Assembly (NCBI GenBank): GCA_008932935.1 | Contig: WBXD01000003.1 | Coordinates: 1 to 43,362 of the forward strand | Direction: 5' to 3' | DNA: 43,362 bases | Source: Verrucomicrobiota bacterium | GTDB taxonomy: Bacteria > Verrucomicrobiota > Verrucomicrobiia > Verrucomicrobiales > Akkermansiaceae | Part shown: positions 25,274 through 32,757 of the stretch, piece after piece | Layout: every line of letters begins with the position of its first letter | Position numbering within the stretch: the stretch's first letter is position 1 | The notes under the pieces: generated by a model | What the model saw: only the letters and a program-made list of their open reading frames with translations | The model's database searches: none | What the model was told of the DNA's origin: nothing | Translations under genes and position numbers: made by a program

Positions 25274-26265
25274 GCGGGAGGAGTGGGCGGATTGGCTGGC
25301 GCGGCGTGGCTGGCGACCAAGCGCCTGAGCTGCTGGTGCCGCGAGCAATGCCACGGCAGTCCGCCTTCCAGCAGCGAGTGCAAGCCTAACAGCAGCAGCA
25401 GTGAAAATGGATAAAACAGCAATAGTCCCGACCAATCGTGCCAAGTCTCGCGGGCCCACTTGGCATCGCCATATTCGGCAATGACAAAAATTGAAGTGAC
25501 CCGCAGCGCATTGCCTACAATCGCCAAGGGCACAGCTGAGACAAATAACAGGGTCTTTTTCCACAGCGTGGTTTTGGCCACAAACGCCCACGCCGCGGAA
25601 ATCATCAGCAGCGCCATGAGCGAATGGATGCCGCTGCATCCGCCGGCAATGCTCAGCGGCGGCCAGTTGCCCTTGACCGGTAGAATATCGGTGCCTTGGG
25701 TGTAGGTGGCTACGCCGCACCAAGCGGCCCCATGGTGCGCCAACGAGGTGGCCAGCAGTTGCAGTTGCATGGTGGCCTGCTGGAAGCTGGGCAGTGGAAT
25801 AGCCAACCAGAAGAAAAACACCGGGAAACTGACGATTCTAGCCACTTGCCAGCCCCACAGGTACCATGCCGCACCCCACAGGATGATGGGCAGGCCGGCG
25901 ACGGCGACGCGTGGTTGGAGGGTCCGGTAGGCGAGCACATAGCAGGCGGCGCCCACCAGCACCGCCACGAGGCCCCAAAAACTGCCAGTTGTCACTGCGC
26001 TGCGGAGGTCTTGGCGGCGGTGGATGATCAAACCCGCGATTAAAAACGGAAAAATCAGTCCGTGTGCGTAATCGTTGTCGCTGTTCCAGGCAGAGCGAAG
26101 CCAGCCCAATGCGGACATGTCCCGCCCGGCACCAAACAACGGCACCAACCCGAAGAACCACAGTACGATCACGCCGGAAACGACCACGGCGGCCCAAATT
26201 TCCCAGGCAATGCCGGGCTTTTCCGGTGCGGTGGCCGGGGGAGCAGCAGATTCGGGCTGATTCAT
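25270..26265 (-). CDS. xrt: Exosortase (membrane cysteine transpeptidase)
   Basis: A 331-residue integral membrane protein with about eight hydrophobic segments and the exosortase/archaeosortase catalytic triad: Cys210 in AGGCSGIHSLMAL, Arg255 in GNALRVTSIFV and His276 in TWHDWSGLLLFYPF. Exosortases recognise PEP-CTERM-like C-terminal signals of secreted proteins, cleave them and are thought to attach the protein to a surface glycan or lipid. The preferred start is ATG 26265 (MNQPESAAPPATAPEKPG, a Pro/Ala-rich cytoplasmic tail); 26310 is an alternative. It is followed directly by epsI. The subfamily (XrtA, B, C or other) cannot be assigned by eye, and no cognate target is present in the window. 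Confidence 0.9.
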   Translation of the reverse strand: MNQPESAAPPATAPEKPGIAWEIWAAVVVSGVIVLWFFGLVPLFGAGRDMSALGWLRSAWNSDNDYAHGLIFPFLIAGLIIHRRQDLRSAVTTGSFWGLVAVLVGAACYVLAYRTLQPRVAVAGLPIILWGAAWYLWGWQVARIVSFPVFFFWLAIPLPSFQQATMQLQLLATSLAHHGAAWCGVATYTQGTDILPVKGNWPPLSIAGGCSGIHSLMALLMISAAWAFVAKTTLWKKTLLFVSAVPLAIVGNALRVTSIFVIAEYGDAKWARETWHDWSGLLLFYPFSLLLLLGLHSLLEGGLPWHCSRHQQLRRLVASHAAPANPPTPPA

Positions 26266-26310
26266 GGTGGCAGGCGGCAGGGAGAGAGAGAAATGGGGTT
26301 TTTCAAGCAA

Positions 26311-26339
26311 AGTGTTGCCGAGCGTCTGCTGAATGTCAA
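26311..26339 (-). promoter_or_regulatory. Candidate promoter for the exosortase-epsI pair
   Basis: On the minus strand a perfect TTGACA (26339-26334) is followed after 17 bases by AACACT (26316-26311), a weak -10. The start codon lies about 45 bases downstream. It sits in the 95-base divergent spacer shared with prs. Confidence 0.35.
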
Positions 26340-26360
26340 CACTCCCGCCGCCCTGCCATC

Positions 26361-27293
26361 ATGTCTATGAAACTTATCAGTGGAACCGCTCATCGCGCCC
26401 TTGCCGAACGTATCGCCGAAACCCTTGGACAACCGCTCGCCGATGTTCACGTCACCGCCTTTCCGGACGGCGAGACGTTTGTGAAAATCAACGAGAACAT
26501 CCGAGGTGCCGACGTTTTTATCATCCAGCCGTCGTGCCCGCCGACCAATCACAACCTCATGGAGTTGCTCATCATGGTGGACGCCGCTCGCCGCGCCAGT
26601 GCCGGGCGCATCACCGCGGTGATGCCATTTTATGGCTACGCCAGGCAGGATCGCAAGGACCAGCCGCGGGTACCCATCACTGCCAAACTGGTGGCCAACC
26701 TGCTGACATCGGCGGGCGTGGGCCGGGTGCTTACGATGGACCTCCATGCCCCGCAAATCCAAGGGTTTTTCGATATTCCGGTGGATCACCTCTACGCCAA
26801 ATCGGTGCTCATCAACCACCTCCGCGAGCAACATCCCGATGCCACCAACCTCACCGTGGTGTCTCCGGATGTCGGCGGCGTGAAAATGGCCCGTGCCTAC
26901 GCCGATGCGCTCGGTGCGGAGTTGGCCATCGTCGCCAAGCACCGCATCAGCGCCACCCGCGTGGAAGCCATGAACGTCATCGGCGAGGTGGAAAACCGCG
27001 ATGTGTTGCTCGTCGATGACATGACCGAAACTGCGGGCACACTCAAGGCCGCGGCGGAGATTTTGCGCAAACATGGCGCGCTGCGGATTTTCGCCGGCGT
27101 CTCGCATGCCGTTTTGGGCGATCTGGGCCACCGGCGTCTGGACGAATCCGAGATTGAGGAAATCATCACCACCGACTCCGTGCCCCAAGCTGGAGGCAAA
27201 AAAGTCCGCGTCGTGAGCATCGCACCCTTGCTGGGTGAGGCCATCCGCCGCATTAGCGACGGCCAGTCGGTCACCTCGCTGTTTGAGGTGTGA
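26361..27293 (+). CDS. prs: Ribose-phosphate pyrophosphokinase (PRPP synthetase)
   Basis: A 310-residue class I PRPP synthetase, which makes 5-phosphoribosyl-1-pyrophosphate from ribose-5-phosphate and ATP for nucleotide, His and Trp synthesis. Family marks are FPDGETFVKINENIRGADVF, the ATP flexible-loop region YGYARQDRKDQPRVPI, LTMDLHAPQIQGFF, VVSPDVGG and the PRPP-binding loop VLLVDDMTETAGTL. The last varies from the common DDMIDTAGT by one residue. The length is standard. ATG 26361 is chosen over 26367; neither has a clear Shine-Dalgarno. It is divergent from the exosortase and followed by the L25 gene, an arrangement seen in many bacteria (prs-rplY/ctc-pth), but pth is missing here. Confidence 0.95.
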   Translation: MSMKLISGTAHRALAERIAETLGQPLADVHVTAFPDGETFVKINENIRGADVFIIQPSCPPTNHNLMELLIMVDAARRASAGRITAVMPFYGYARQDRKDQPRVPITAKLVANLLTSAGVGRVLTMDLHAPQIQGFFDIPVDHLYAKSVLINHLREQHPDATNLTVVSPDVGGVKMARAYADALGAELAIVAKHRISATRVEAMNVIGEVENRDVLLVDDMTETAGTLKAAAEILRKHGALRIFAGVSHAVLGDLGHRRLDESEIEEIITTDSVPQAGGKKVRVVSIAPLLGEAIRRISDGQSVTSLFEV

Positions 27294-27323
27294 AAAGCAG
27301 TTGCAGGTTTTAAGAAGATTTTT

Positions 27324-27352
27324 TTGACAAGCTGGCTGCGGGCGGTTACACA
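27324..27352 (+). promoter_or_regulatory. Sigma70-type promoter for rplY
   Basis: A perfect TTGACA (27324-27329) and TACACA (27347-27352) are separated by 17 bases, 76 bases before the L25 start codon. Transcription would begin near 27359. It lies in the 134-base gap after prs, so L25 can be expressed independently of prs. Confidence 0.6.
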
Positions 27353-27397
27353 GTCCGCCCCGCCGCGGCCGCAGGCACAATACTCCGGCCTTACTTA

Positions 27398-27409
27398 CCC
27401 CCCCCCCCC
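27398..27409 (+). repeat. Run of twelve C in the rplY leader
   Basis: Twelve consecutive C bases lie between the candidate promoter and the L25 start, 19 bases before the ATG. Its length could vary by slippage and change leader structure or promoter-to-start spacing. Confidence 0.8.
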
Positions 27410-27427
27410 TCAAACGCCCTCTCTGAT

Positions 27428-28033
27428 ATGGCCACCAAGCAATCCCTCCAAGCAGCCGTACGTGCCCGCACCGGTTCCGGTAGACTCAACCAAATGCGCC
27501 GCGAAGGCTGGCTGCCATCGGTTATTTACGGACGCGGCACTGAGAATCAGAATCTCAAAGTGCATTCCAAGACGTTTTCGGAGATGCTCACCAAGAGCAG
27601 TTCGCAAAATATCCTCGTTAATCTCGACGTCGAAGGTGCCGGCACCCGTTTGGCCTTCCTCCAGGCCGTGCATCGCGATCCGCTTTCGGGCAAACCCTTG
27701 CATGCAGACTTTTTGGCCATCGACGAAAACACTCCCATCACCGCGCACATCCCGGCTCACCTCACCGGTGAAGCCATCGGTGTCAAGGCGGGCGGCTTGC
27801 TTGAGCAATACATTCACGCCATCGAAATCACCTGCCTGCCTAACGATTTGCCTGACACCCTCAGCTTCGACGTTTCCCATCTCGACGTAGGCGCATCCCT
27901 GCACATCTCCGACGTGACGTTCCCCGCAGGAATCCGCACCACCCATGCCCCCCACGTCGTGATTGCCCACCTTGGCAAGCAAGGTGCCGGAACCGACGAC
28001 GCGGCAGCTGCCACCCCGGCCGGTAAGCCGTAG
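27428..28033 (+). CDS. rplY: 50S ribosomal protein L25 (long, Ctc type)
   Basis: A 201-residue L25 of the long TL5/Ctc type, which binds 5S rRNA in the large ribosomal subunit. The N-terminal L25 domain (residues 1 to about 92) has QAAVRARTGSGRLNQMRREG, LPSVIYGRG and FLQAVHRDPLSGKPLHADFL; the C-terminal beta domain (about 100-185) has TAHIPAHLTGEAIGVKAGG and SFDVSHLDVGASLHISDV. The tail ends in an Ala/Thr/Pro-rich extension. It has its own promoter and a strong terminator directly downstream, so it forms its own transcription unit or the end of a prs transcript. Confidence 0.95.
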   Translation: MATKQSLQAAVRARTGSGRLNQMRREGWLPSVIYGRGTENQNLKVHSKTFSEMLTKSSSQNILVNLDVEGAGTRLAFLQAVHRDPLSGKPLHADFLAIDENTPITAHIPAHLTGEAIGVKAGGLLEQYIHAIEITCLPNDLPDTLSFDVSHLDVGASLHISDVTFPAGIRTTHAPHVVIAHLGKQGAGTDDAAAATPAGKP

Positions 28034-28064
28034 GCATCCACGTCCTAAGCGCCGTCTCCCTCTC

Positions 28065-28100
28065 CGCCCGGTCAGCCATCGCTGGCCGGGCGTTTTTTTT
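28065..28100 (+). terminator. Rho-independent terminator after rplY
   Basis: Arms 28065-28076 (CGCCCGGTCAGC) and 28081-28092 (GCTGGCCGGGCG) form a 12-base stem with one G-U pair and a CATC loop, followed by eight T (28093-28100). It starts 31 bases after the L25 stop codon. Confidence 0.92.
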
Positions 28101-28770
28101 GGCTGGTTCATTAACTGGCGAGCCATCGCCTCCGGCCCAAAACCCAAGATGAGTTCCCTTGCCCTTTGTTCCACGATGCTTGCTGCTTTGATCTGGCCTC
28201 GAGCGTGACGACATCTAGGGTACGCCTTCGGATCAAATCCACCGCAACCGGCGTTGCCGGTATCCGTGCGTTCAGAGCTTTCAAGACGCAGTAGCAATCC
28301 GGCCTGCCGGCCAGTACGCCGCTGCAGTCAGGCACTTGCCGTGGGGGGATTCGACGGGAAAGCCCGTCATCTACCATTGCGTAAGCCGGAGGGGTGGCGA
28401 AACAAAGCGGCCCGACTGATACTCCCTAGGGAAAACCCAAAAACCAAAGGGATACTCAGCCGGACCGCCGGTTGGTTTGTCGCGACGCCGCGGACATAGC
28501 CCGATGCCACTGCCGAGTCAAATTTTTTTCCGCGGAGGTTTTTTTATTTTTCAGTTGCGGCTGGGCCTTGTGGCGGTGGCATGGTTGCTGCGTGGTTGCC
28601 GATGCCACTTTATTGTGCAAAGGGTGTGCGGTTTTTTCGTTGCGGGGGATTCTTGATTTTTCTACTCGCCGGCTGCGCAAAGATGCCTATTTTGGTGGGG
28701 CGAGCCACCTCGCATCCGCCGCGTGTGGGTGAGGCCGGGGTTTTGCTCAGCGCAACCTCATCGAACGACC
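28101..28770. other. 670-base stretch without a supported gene
   Basis: No open frame here has convincing coding character. The middle part (about 28340-28475) is rich in small inverted repeats: GACGGG-AAAG-CCCGTC (28353-28368), a CCCTAGGG palindrome, GGGAAAACCC, and CCGG/CCGG pairs near 28460. Two long T-runs flank a CCGCGG palindrome at about 28520-28550. It contains GGATTCGACGGG, a phrase also found near tmRNA 5' ends, but no matching acceptor stem or T-arm follows. A structured non-coding RNA or decayed DNA are both possible. A short frame at 28581-28907 with a lipobox-like start is probably chance. Confidence 0.45.
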
Positions 28771-29526
28771 ATGAATCTAACGCTAAAAGTATGGCGCCAG
28801 CCAAGCCCGAAGGGACAGGGCCGCATCGTAACCTACGATGCGAAAGACATTCCAGCAGAGGCCTCGTTCCTCGAAATGCTCGACATCGTCAACGAAGGGC
28901 TCATTGAAAAGGGCGGTGAAACGATTCATTTCGACCATGATTGCCGCGAGGGCATCTGCGGCACTTGCTCGCTGACCATCAACGGCATTCCCCACGGTAA
29001 GGAACGCGGCATCACCACCTGTCAAGTGCACATGCGCAAGTTCGCCGATGGCGAAACCATCTGGATCGAGCCGTTTCGTGCCAAGCCGTTCCCAGTCATC
29101 CGTGATTTGATTGTCGATCGCAGCGCCTTCGACCGAATCATCGCCACTGGCGGATATGTGGACGTGCGCACCGGTTCGGCTGTCGATGCCAACGCCATCC
29201 CAGTGGCCAAGGTCGATTCCGACGCGGCGTTTGACGCGGCGGCTTGCATCGGCTGTGGTGCCTGTGTGGCGGCCTGCAAGAATGCTTCGGCTATGTTGTT
29301 TGTCGCGGCCAAGGTCTCCCATCTAGGTCATTTGCCCCAAGGTCAGCCCGAACGCCAAAAGCGCGTGCTGGCGATGGTCCGCCAAATGGACACCGAGGGT
29401 TTCGGCAATTGCACCAACCAATACGAGTGCGAAGCCGCCTGCCCCAAGGAAATCAGTGTCGAACACATTGCACGCATGAACCGCGATTACTTGAAAGCCA
29501 TCCTCATCGAGCAGGTCGCAGGCTGA
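28771..29526 (+). CDS. sdhB: Succinate dehydrogenase/fumarate reductase iron-sulfur subunit
   Basis: A 251-residue SdhB/FrdB, the electron-transfer subunit of respiratory complex II on the cytoplasmic face of the membrane. The 2Fe-2S site is C58REGICGTC66, with a fourth Cys in GITTCQVH. The 4Fe-4S site is C159[10 protein letters not shown]169. The 3Fe-4S site is C214[13 protein letters not shown]. The sequence resembles the non-classical complex II of Bacteroidota and Verrucomicrobiota, in which sdhC, sdhA and sdhB normally follow each other. Here nothing like sdhC or sdhA precedes it; the 670 bases upstream are non-coding, and MsrB follows. The start ATG 28771 fits the family N terminus. Confidence 0.93.
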   Translation: MNLTLKVWRQPSPKGQGRIVTYDAKDIPAEASFLEMLDIVNEGLIEKGGETIHFDHDCREGICGTCSLTINGIPHGKERGITTCQVHMRKFADGETIWIEPFRAKPFPVIRDLIVDRSAFDRIIATGGYVDVRTGSAVDANAIPVAKVDSDAAFDAAACIGCGACVAACKNASAMLFVAAKVSHLGHLPQGQPERQKRVLAMVRQMDTEGFGNCTNQYECEAACPKEISVEHIARMNRDYLKAILIEQVAG

Positions 29527-29596
29527 ACCACCGCTCGCACGCCATGAAATCTGCCCGCCCAGCTTGCTTTTCGCCCATGCCCGTCGACCCTTCCCC

Positions 29597-30118
29597 ATGA
29601 ATGCGCTGCGGACTCTCATCGTGCTGGCTTGGCCTTTGTCTCTACTAGTCTGTTCCGCTAGTGAACCCGAAAAACACCCCATGAAAACTCCGCCCACCGA
29701 ACCCGCCGCCACTGTGGTCAAAACCGACGTCGAGTGGAAACAACAGCTCACCCCGGAGCAATATCGCATCTTGCGCCACGCCGCCACCGAACCGCCACAC
29801 GGCAAGGTGTATGAGGAATTCAAGAAACAGGGGCAAGGAACCTATCATTGTGCCGGCTGCGGAGCCTTGTTATTCTCCTCCGACCACAAGTTTGATTCGC
29901 GTTGCGGCTGGCCCTCGTTCTATGATCCGGCCAAAGCTCAGAACGTGAAACTCAGCCAGGACTACAGTACGGGCATGCTGCGCACTGAGGTGACCTGTGC
30001 GGTTTGCGGCGGCCATCTCGGCCATCGCTTTGATGGTGAGGGCTTCCATACGCCCACCGATCAGCGCTATTGCATCAACGGCGGTGCCCTCAAGTTTGTG
30101 CCAGCGCAAAAACCCTGA
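29597..30118 (+). CDS. msrB: Exported peptide-methionine (R)-S-oxide reductase MsrB
   Basis: A 173-residue MsrB, which reduces the R-epimer of methionine sulfoxide in oxidised proteins. The catalytic domain begins near residue 40 (DVEWKQQLTPEQYRILRHA). Zinc is bound by two CxxC pairs (CAGCGALLF and CAVCGGHLGHRF), the GWPSFYDP motif is present, and the catalytic Cys is in RYCINGGALKF. The N terminus MNALRTLIVLAWPLSLLVCSA is a signal sequence with a Cys that could be a lipoprotein site, although the residue before it is Val, so a periplasmic or anchored enzyme is likely. ATG 29597 is chosen because it starts the signal sequence. It repairs envelope proteins after oxidative damage. Confidence 0.93.
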   Translation: MNALRTLIVLAWPLSLLVCSASEPEKHPMKTPPTEPAATVVKTDVEWKQQLTPEQYRILRHAATEPPHGKVYEEFKKQGQGTYHCAGCGALLFSSDHKFDSRCGWPSFYDPAKAQNVKLSQDYSTGMLRTEVTCAVCGGHLGHRFDGEGFHTPTDQRYCINGGALKFVPAQKP

Positions 30119-30318
30119 TGTGTATGGTTAGATGAGCAGCGATGCGCGGTGCTCTGTAATTAGGGCCGGCAAGCCACTGATTCACAGGGTTGAGCGTTTG
30201 TTTATTTTGCGCAACAATCTGTGCATATAGCGAACATCTGATACGGCCGCTGTTGCTGCGGCGTACGGTCATGTGCTACCTGTTGTTGCTAGCACCAGAC
30301 TTCATCCCCGAACTTCTT

Positions 30319-32757
30319 ATGCCTCCGCTCAAGACCTCCGCCTTCTCCTTGTCCGTTGCCGTCATGCTCGTCTCCAGCCTCGTTCCAAGCCAGCGCTGCG
30401 CCGCCACCGAGCCCGGCCCATGGCGCGTCGAGCCCAAGCTTGCCGCAGTCCAGCAACTCTTCCCACAGGGCTCGGTGCGCTTGCTGGATGGCCCGTTCCT
30501 GGTTATGCAGGAAGTGGATCACGCCTATCTATTGCGGCTGGAGCCGGATCGCTTGCTCGCTCAATTCCGTGTAGAGGCGGGTCTGCCACCCAAGGCCAAG
30601 CCTTATGGCGGCTGGGAATCCCCGGCCAAACCCGGCACCGTCCGTTCCTTAGCCGGTCACAGTCTGGGTCACTATCTCAGCGCCTTGAGCCTCATGGCGC
30701 GCATGACGGATGATGCGGTGCTGCTCGAACGCATTGGCTATATCACCAAGGAATTAAAGCAATGCCAAGACAAACGCGGCGATGGCTCGGTGGTGGCATT
30801 CCCGTTTTCCCGGGAATTGGAAGCGGATATCCGCAAAGGCAAGGTCGAAACCGTCGATAATTATTGGGCCCCATTTTATACCATTCACAAACAACTTGCT
30901 GGCTTGCGCGACGCTTGGGTGTATTGCGGCGACGCTACAGCCAAGGACGTGCTCATCCGGCTTGCCGATTGGTGCGGCTCGATCGTCAAAGACCTGTCCG
31001 ATGAGCAACGCGAGCGCATGCTCAGATGTGAGCACGGCGGCATGGCCGAGGTGCTCGCCGACGTCTATGCCATCACCGCAGAACCACGGTTTCTCGACTT
31101 CGCCCGGCTCTATTCCCACCATGCGGTGCTCGACTCGGCGGCCGATGGCAAGGATAATCTAACGGGACTGCACGCCAATACCCAGGTGCCCAAGTTCATT
31201 GGCTTCCAACGCATCCACCAATTGGCTGGCGACCCGCGGCCCGGTGCCGCCGCCGCTTTCTTCTGGCACACGGTGGTCGCCAACCGCAGTTGGGTCAATG
31301 GCGGCAACAGCATGCACGAACATTTTGGCGAGCCCAAGGCGATGGCGGGCGATATCACCCACGACGGCGGCCCGGAAACCTGCAACACTTATAACATGCT
31401 GCGCCTGACCACCGCGCTCTATCAGGAAAAGCCGGATTCAGCCTATCTCGATTATTACGAGAACGCCCTGTTCAATCATATCCTCGCATCACAGGCACCC
31501 TTACCCGGAGCCGGGGCTTTTGTCTACTACACACCGCTGCGGCCAAATTATGCCCGCAGCTACGGCTCGGACTTTAACTCGTTCTGGTGCTGCACCGGCA
31601 CCGGCATGGAAAACCACGCTAAGTACGCCGAGTTCATCTACACTCATGATGCGGCGTCACTGACGGTCAATTTATTCATGGCCTCACAAGTGCAGTGGAC
31701 CGAACGCGGCCTAACACTCCGGCAGGAAACCCGCTTTCCCGACGAGGCTGCCACCGCCTTGGTTATTACGGCCGCCCCCGTCGAGCCGCTTGCCATCCGC
31801 ATCCGCCACCCATTCTGGTTAGTCGGACAACACCTCGGCGTGACCGTCAACGGGCAAGTCGTGGCGACCACCTCGCAAGCCGGCGGCTTCGCTGAACTCA
31901 AGCGCACATGGAAGGTCGGCGACCGCATCCAGATTGCGCTGCCGATGCAATTGCGGGTGCAGCGCCAAGTACAATGCCCCGGCTGGGTGTCGTTGTTCAA
32001 CGGGCCGATCTTGCTGGCCGGCGAATTGGGCAGTGAGGGTCTTACACAAAAGGACTTCATCGGCCCCTACACCCCGATCAAGGCGCTGCTGCCGCTCAAC
32101 CGCGCGCCCTTGCTCATCGCCAACACTGATGCGGACGTACTGGCCCACGTCGTCCCTGTGGACGGCCAACCCGGCAACTTCCGCACCAAGGAATTGGCCA
32201 AACCTAACGATGTGACCCTGGCGCCGTTTTACCGCACCCATTTCCAACGCTATGCCATTTACTGGCAATTGAGTGACGCCGCCCATGCCGCCGAACAGCA
32301 ACTGCAAGTCGCCGAGGCCGAACGTGTGGAACGCGAGTTGGAGGCTCGCACCTCCGACGAGGTTCGCTTGGGCGAACAACAACCCGAAACCGACCACCTG
32401 CTGCATTGCGAAAACTCCCGCACCGGCTTCGGTCCCTTAGGTAAGCATTTCCGCGCCGCCGATCCTGACGGCTGGTTCAGCTTAGATCTCGAACTGCCGC
32501 CTGCCGGTAGCAAGGTCGCCATTCGGCTGGTCTATTGGGGGCGCGACAATGGGCCAGAGTTCGACCTGCTCGCCGATGGCAACGTCATCGCTACGCCCAA
32601 GCTGGAAACTGCCGGACTGGAGGATTATTACGCCGCCGAGTACCCGGTCGCCGCCACCTTGTTAGCCGGCAAGCACAAGCTGAGCGTGCGCATTCAGGCC
32701 AAGCCCGGCAAACCCACAGCCAGCGTTTACAATCTGCGCCTCGTCTCTGTGCAATGA
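30319..32757 (+). CDS. Secreted GH127-type beta-L-arabinofuranosidase
   Basis: An 812-residue enzyme of the GH127/GH146 clan (former DUF1680), which cleaves beta-L-arabinofuranosyl residues from plant-type glycans. A signal peptide (MPPLKTSAFSLSVAVMLVSS...CAA) precedes an (alpha/alpha)6 barrel with GHSLGHYLSALSLM and YYENALFNHILASQ. The zinc-cysteine catalytic centre is visible: E353 and C355 in ETCNTYNMLRLT, C424 and C425 in FWCCTGTGMENHAKY, matching the Glu-Cys-Cys-Cys site of the characterised Bifidobacterium enzyme. Beta-sandwich accessory domains follow (about 570-812). The start at 30319 is fixed by the signal peptide. A weak promoter-like TTGAGC...AACAAT lies at 30190-30218. Its stop overlaps the next start (ATGA). 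Confidence 0.92.
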   Translation: MPPLKTSAFSLSVAVMLVSSLVPSQRCAATEPGPWRVEPKLAAVQQLFPQGSVRLLDGPFLVMQEVDHAYLLRLEPDRLLAQFRVEAGLPPKAKPYGGWESPAKPGTVRSLAGHSLGHYLSALSLMARMTDDAVLLERIGYITKELKQCQDKRGDGSVVAFPFSRELEADIRKGKVETVDNYWAPFYTIHKQLAGLRDAWVYCGDATAKDVLIRLADWCGSIVKDLSDEQRERMLRCEHGGMAEVLADVYAITAEPRFLDFARLYSHHAVLDSAADGKDNLTGLHANTQVPKFIGFQRIHQLAGDPRPGAAAAFFWHTVVANRSWVNGGNSMHEHFGEPKAMAGDITHDGGPETCNTYNMLRLTTALYQEKPDSAYLDYYENALFNHILASQAPLPGAGAFVYYTPLRPNYARSYGSDFNSFWCCTGTGMENHAKYAEFIYTHDAASLTVNLFMASQVQWTERGLTLRQETRFPDEAATALVITAAPVEPLAIRIRHPFWLVGQHLGVTVNGQVVATTSQAGGFAELKRTWKVGDRIQIALPMQLRVQRQVQCPGWVSLFNGPILLAGELGSEGLTQKDFIGPYTPIKALLPLNRAPLLIANTDADVLAHVVPVDGQPGNFRTKELAKPNDVTLAPFYRTHFQRYAIYWQLSDAAHAAEQQLQVAEAERVERELEARTSDEVRLGEQQPETDHLLHCENSRTGFGPLGKHFRAADPDGWFSLDLELPPAGSKVAIRLVYWGRDNGPEFDLLADGNVIATPKLETAGLEDYYAAEYPVAATLLAGKHKLSVRIQAKPGKPTASVYNLRLVSVQ

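Noticed and set aside
26262-27413. Long antisense frame over prs
   Set aside because: It mirrors the codon structure of prs on the other strand and shows no domain; GC-rich genes often give such frames.
28034-28300. Peptidyl-tRNA hydrolase (pth) or its remnant after rplY
   Set aside because: No frame shows the pth motifs; the terminator directly follows rplY.
28340-28480. Possible tmRNA because of GGATTCGACGGG
   Set aside because: The 13 bases before it do not pair with any downstream acceptor arm, no T-arm or CCA end is found within 400 bases, and no tag-peptide frame is seen.
28581-28907. Small lipoprotein-like frame with LLAGC
   Set aside because: It runs 137 bases into sdhB in another frame and has no family resemblance beyond the lipobox-like start.
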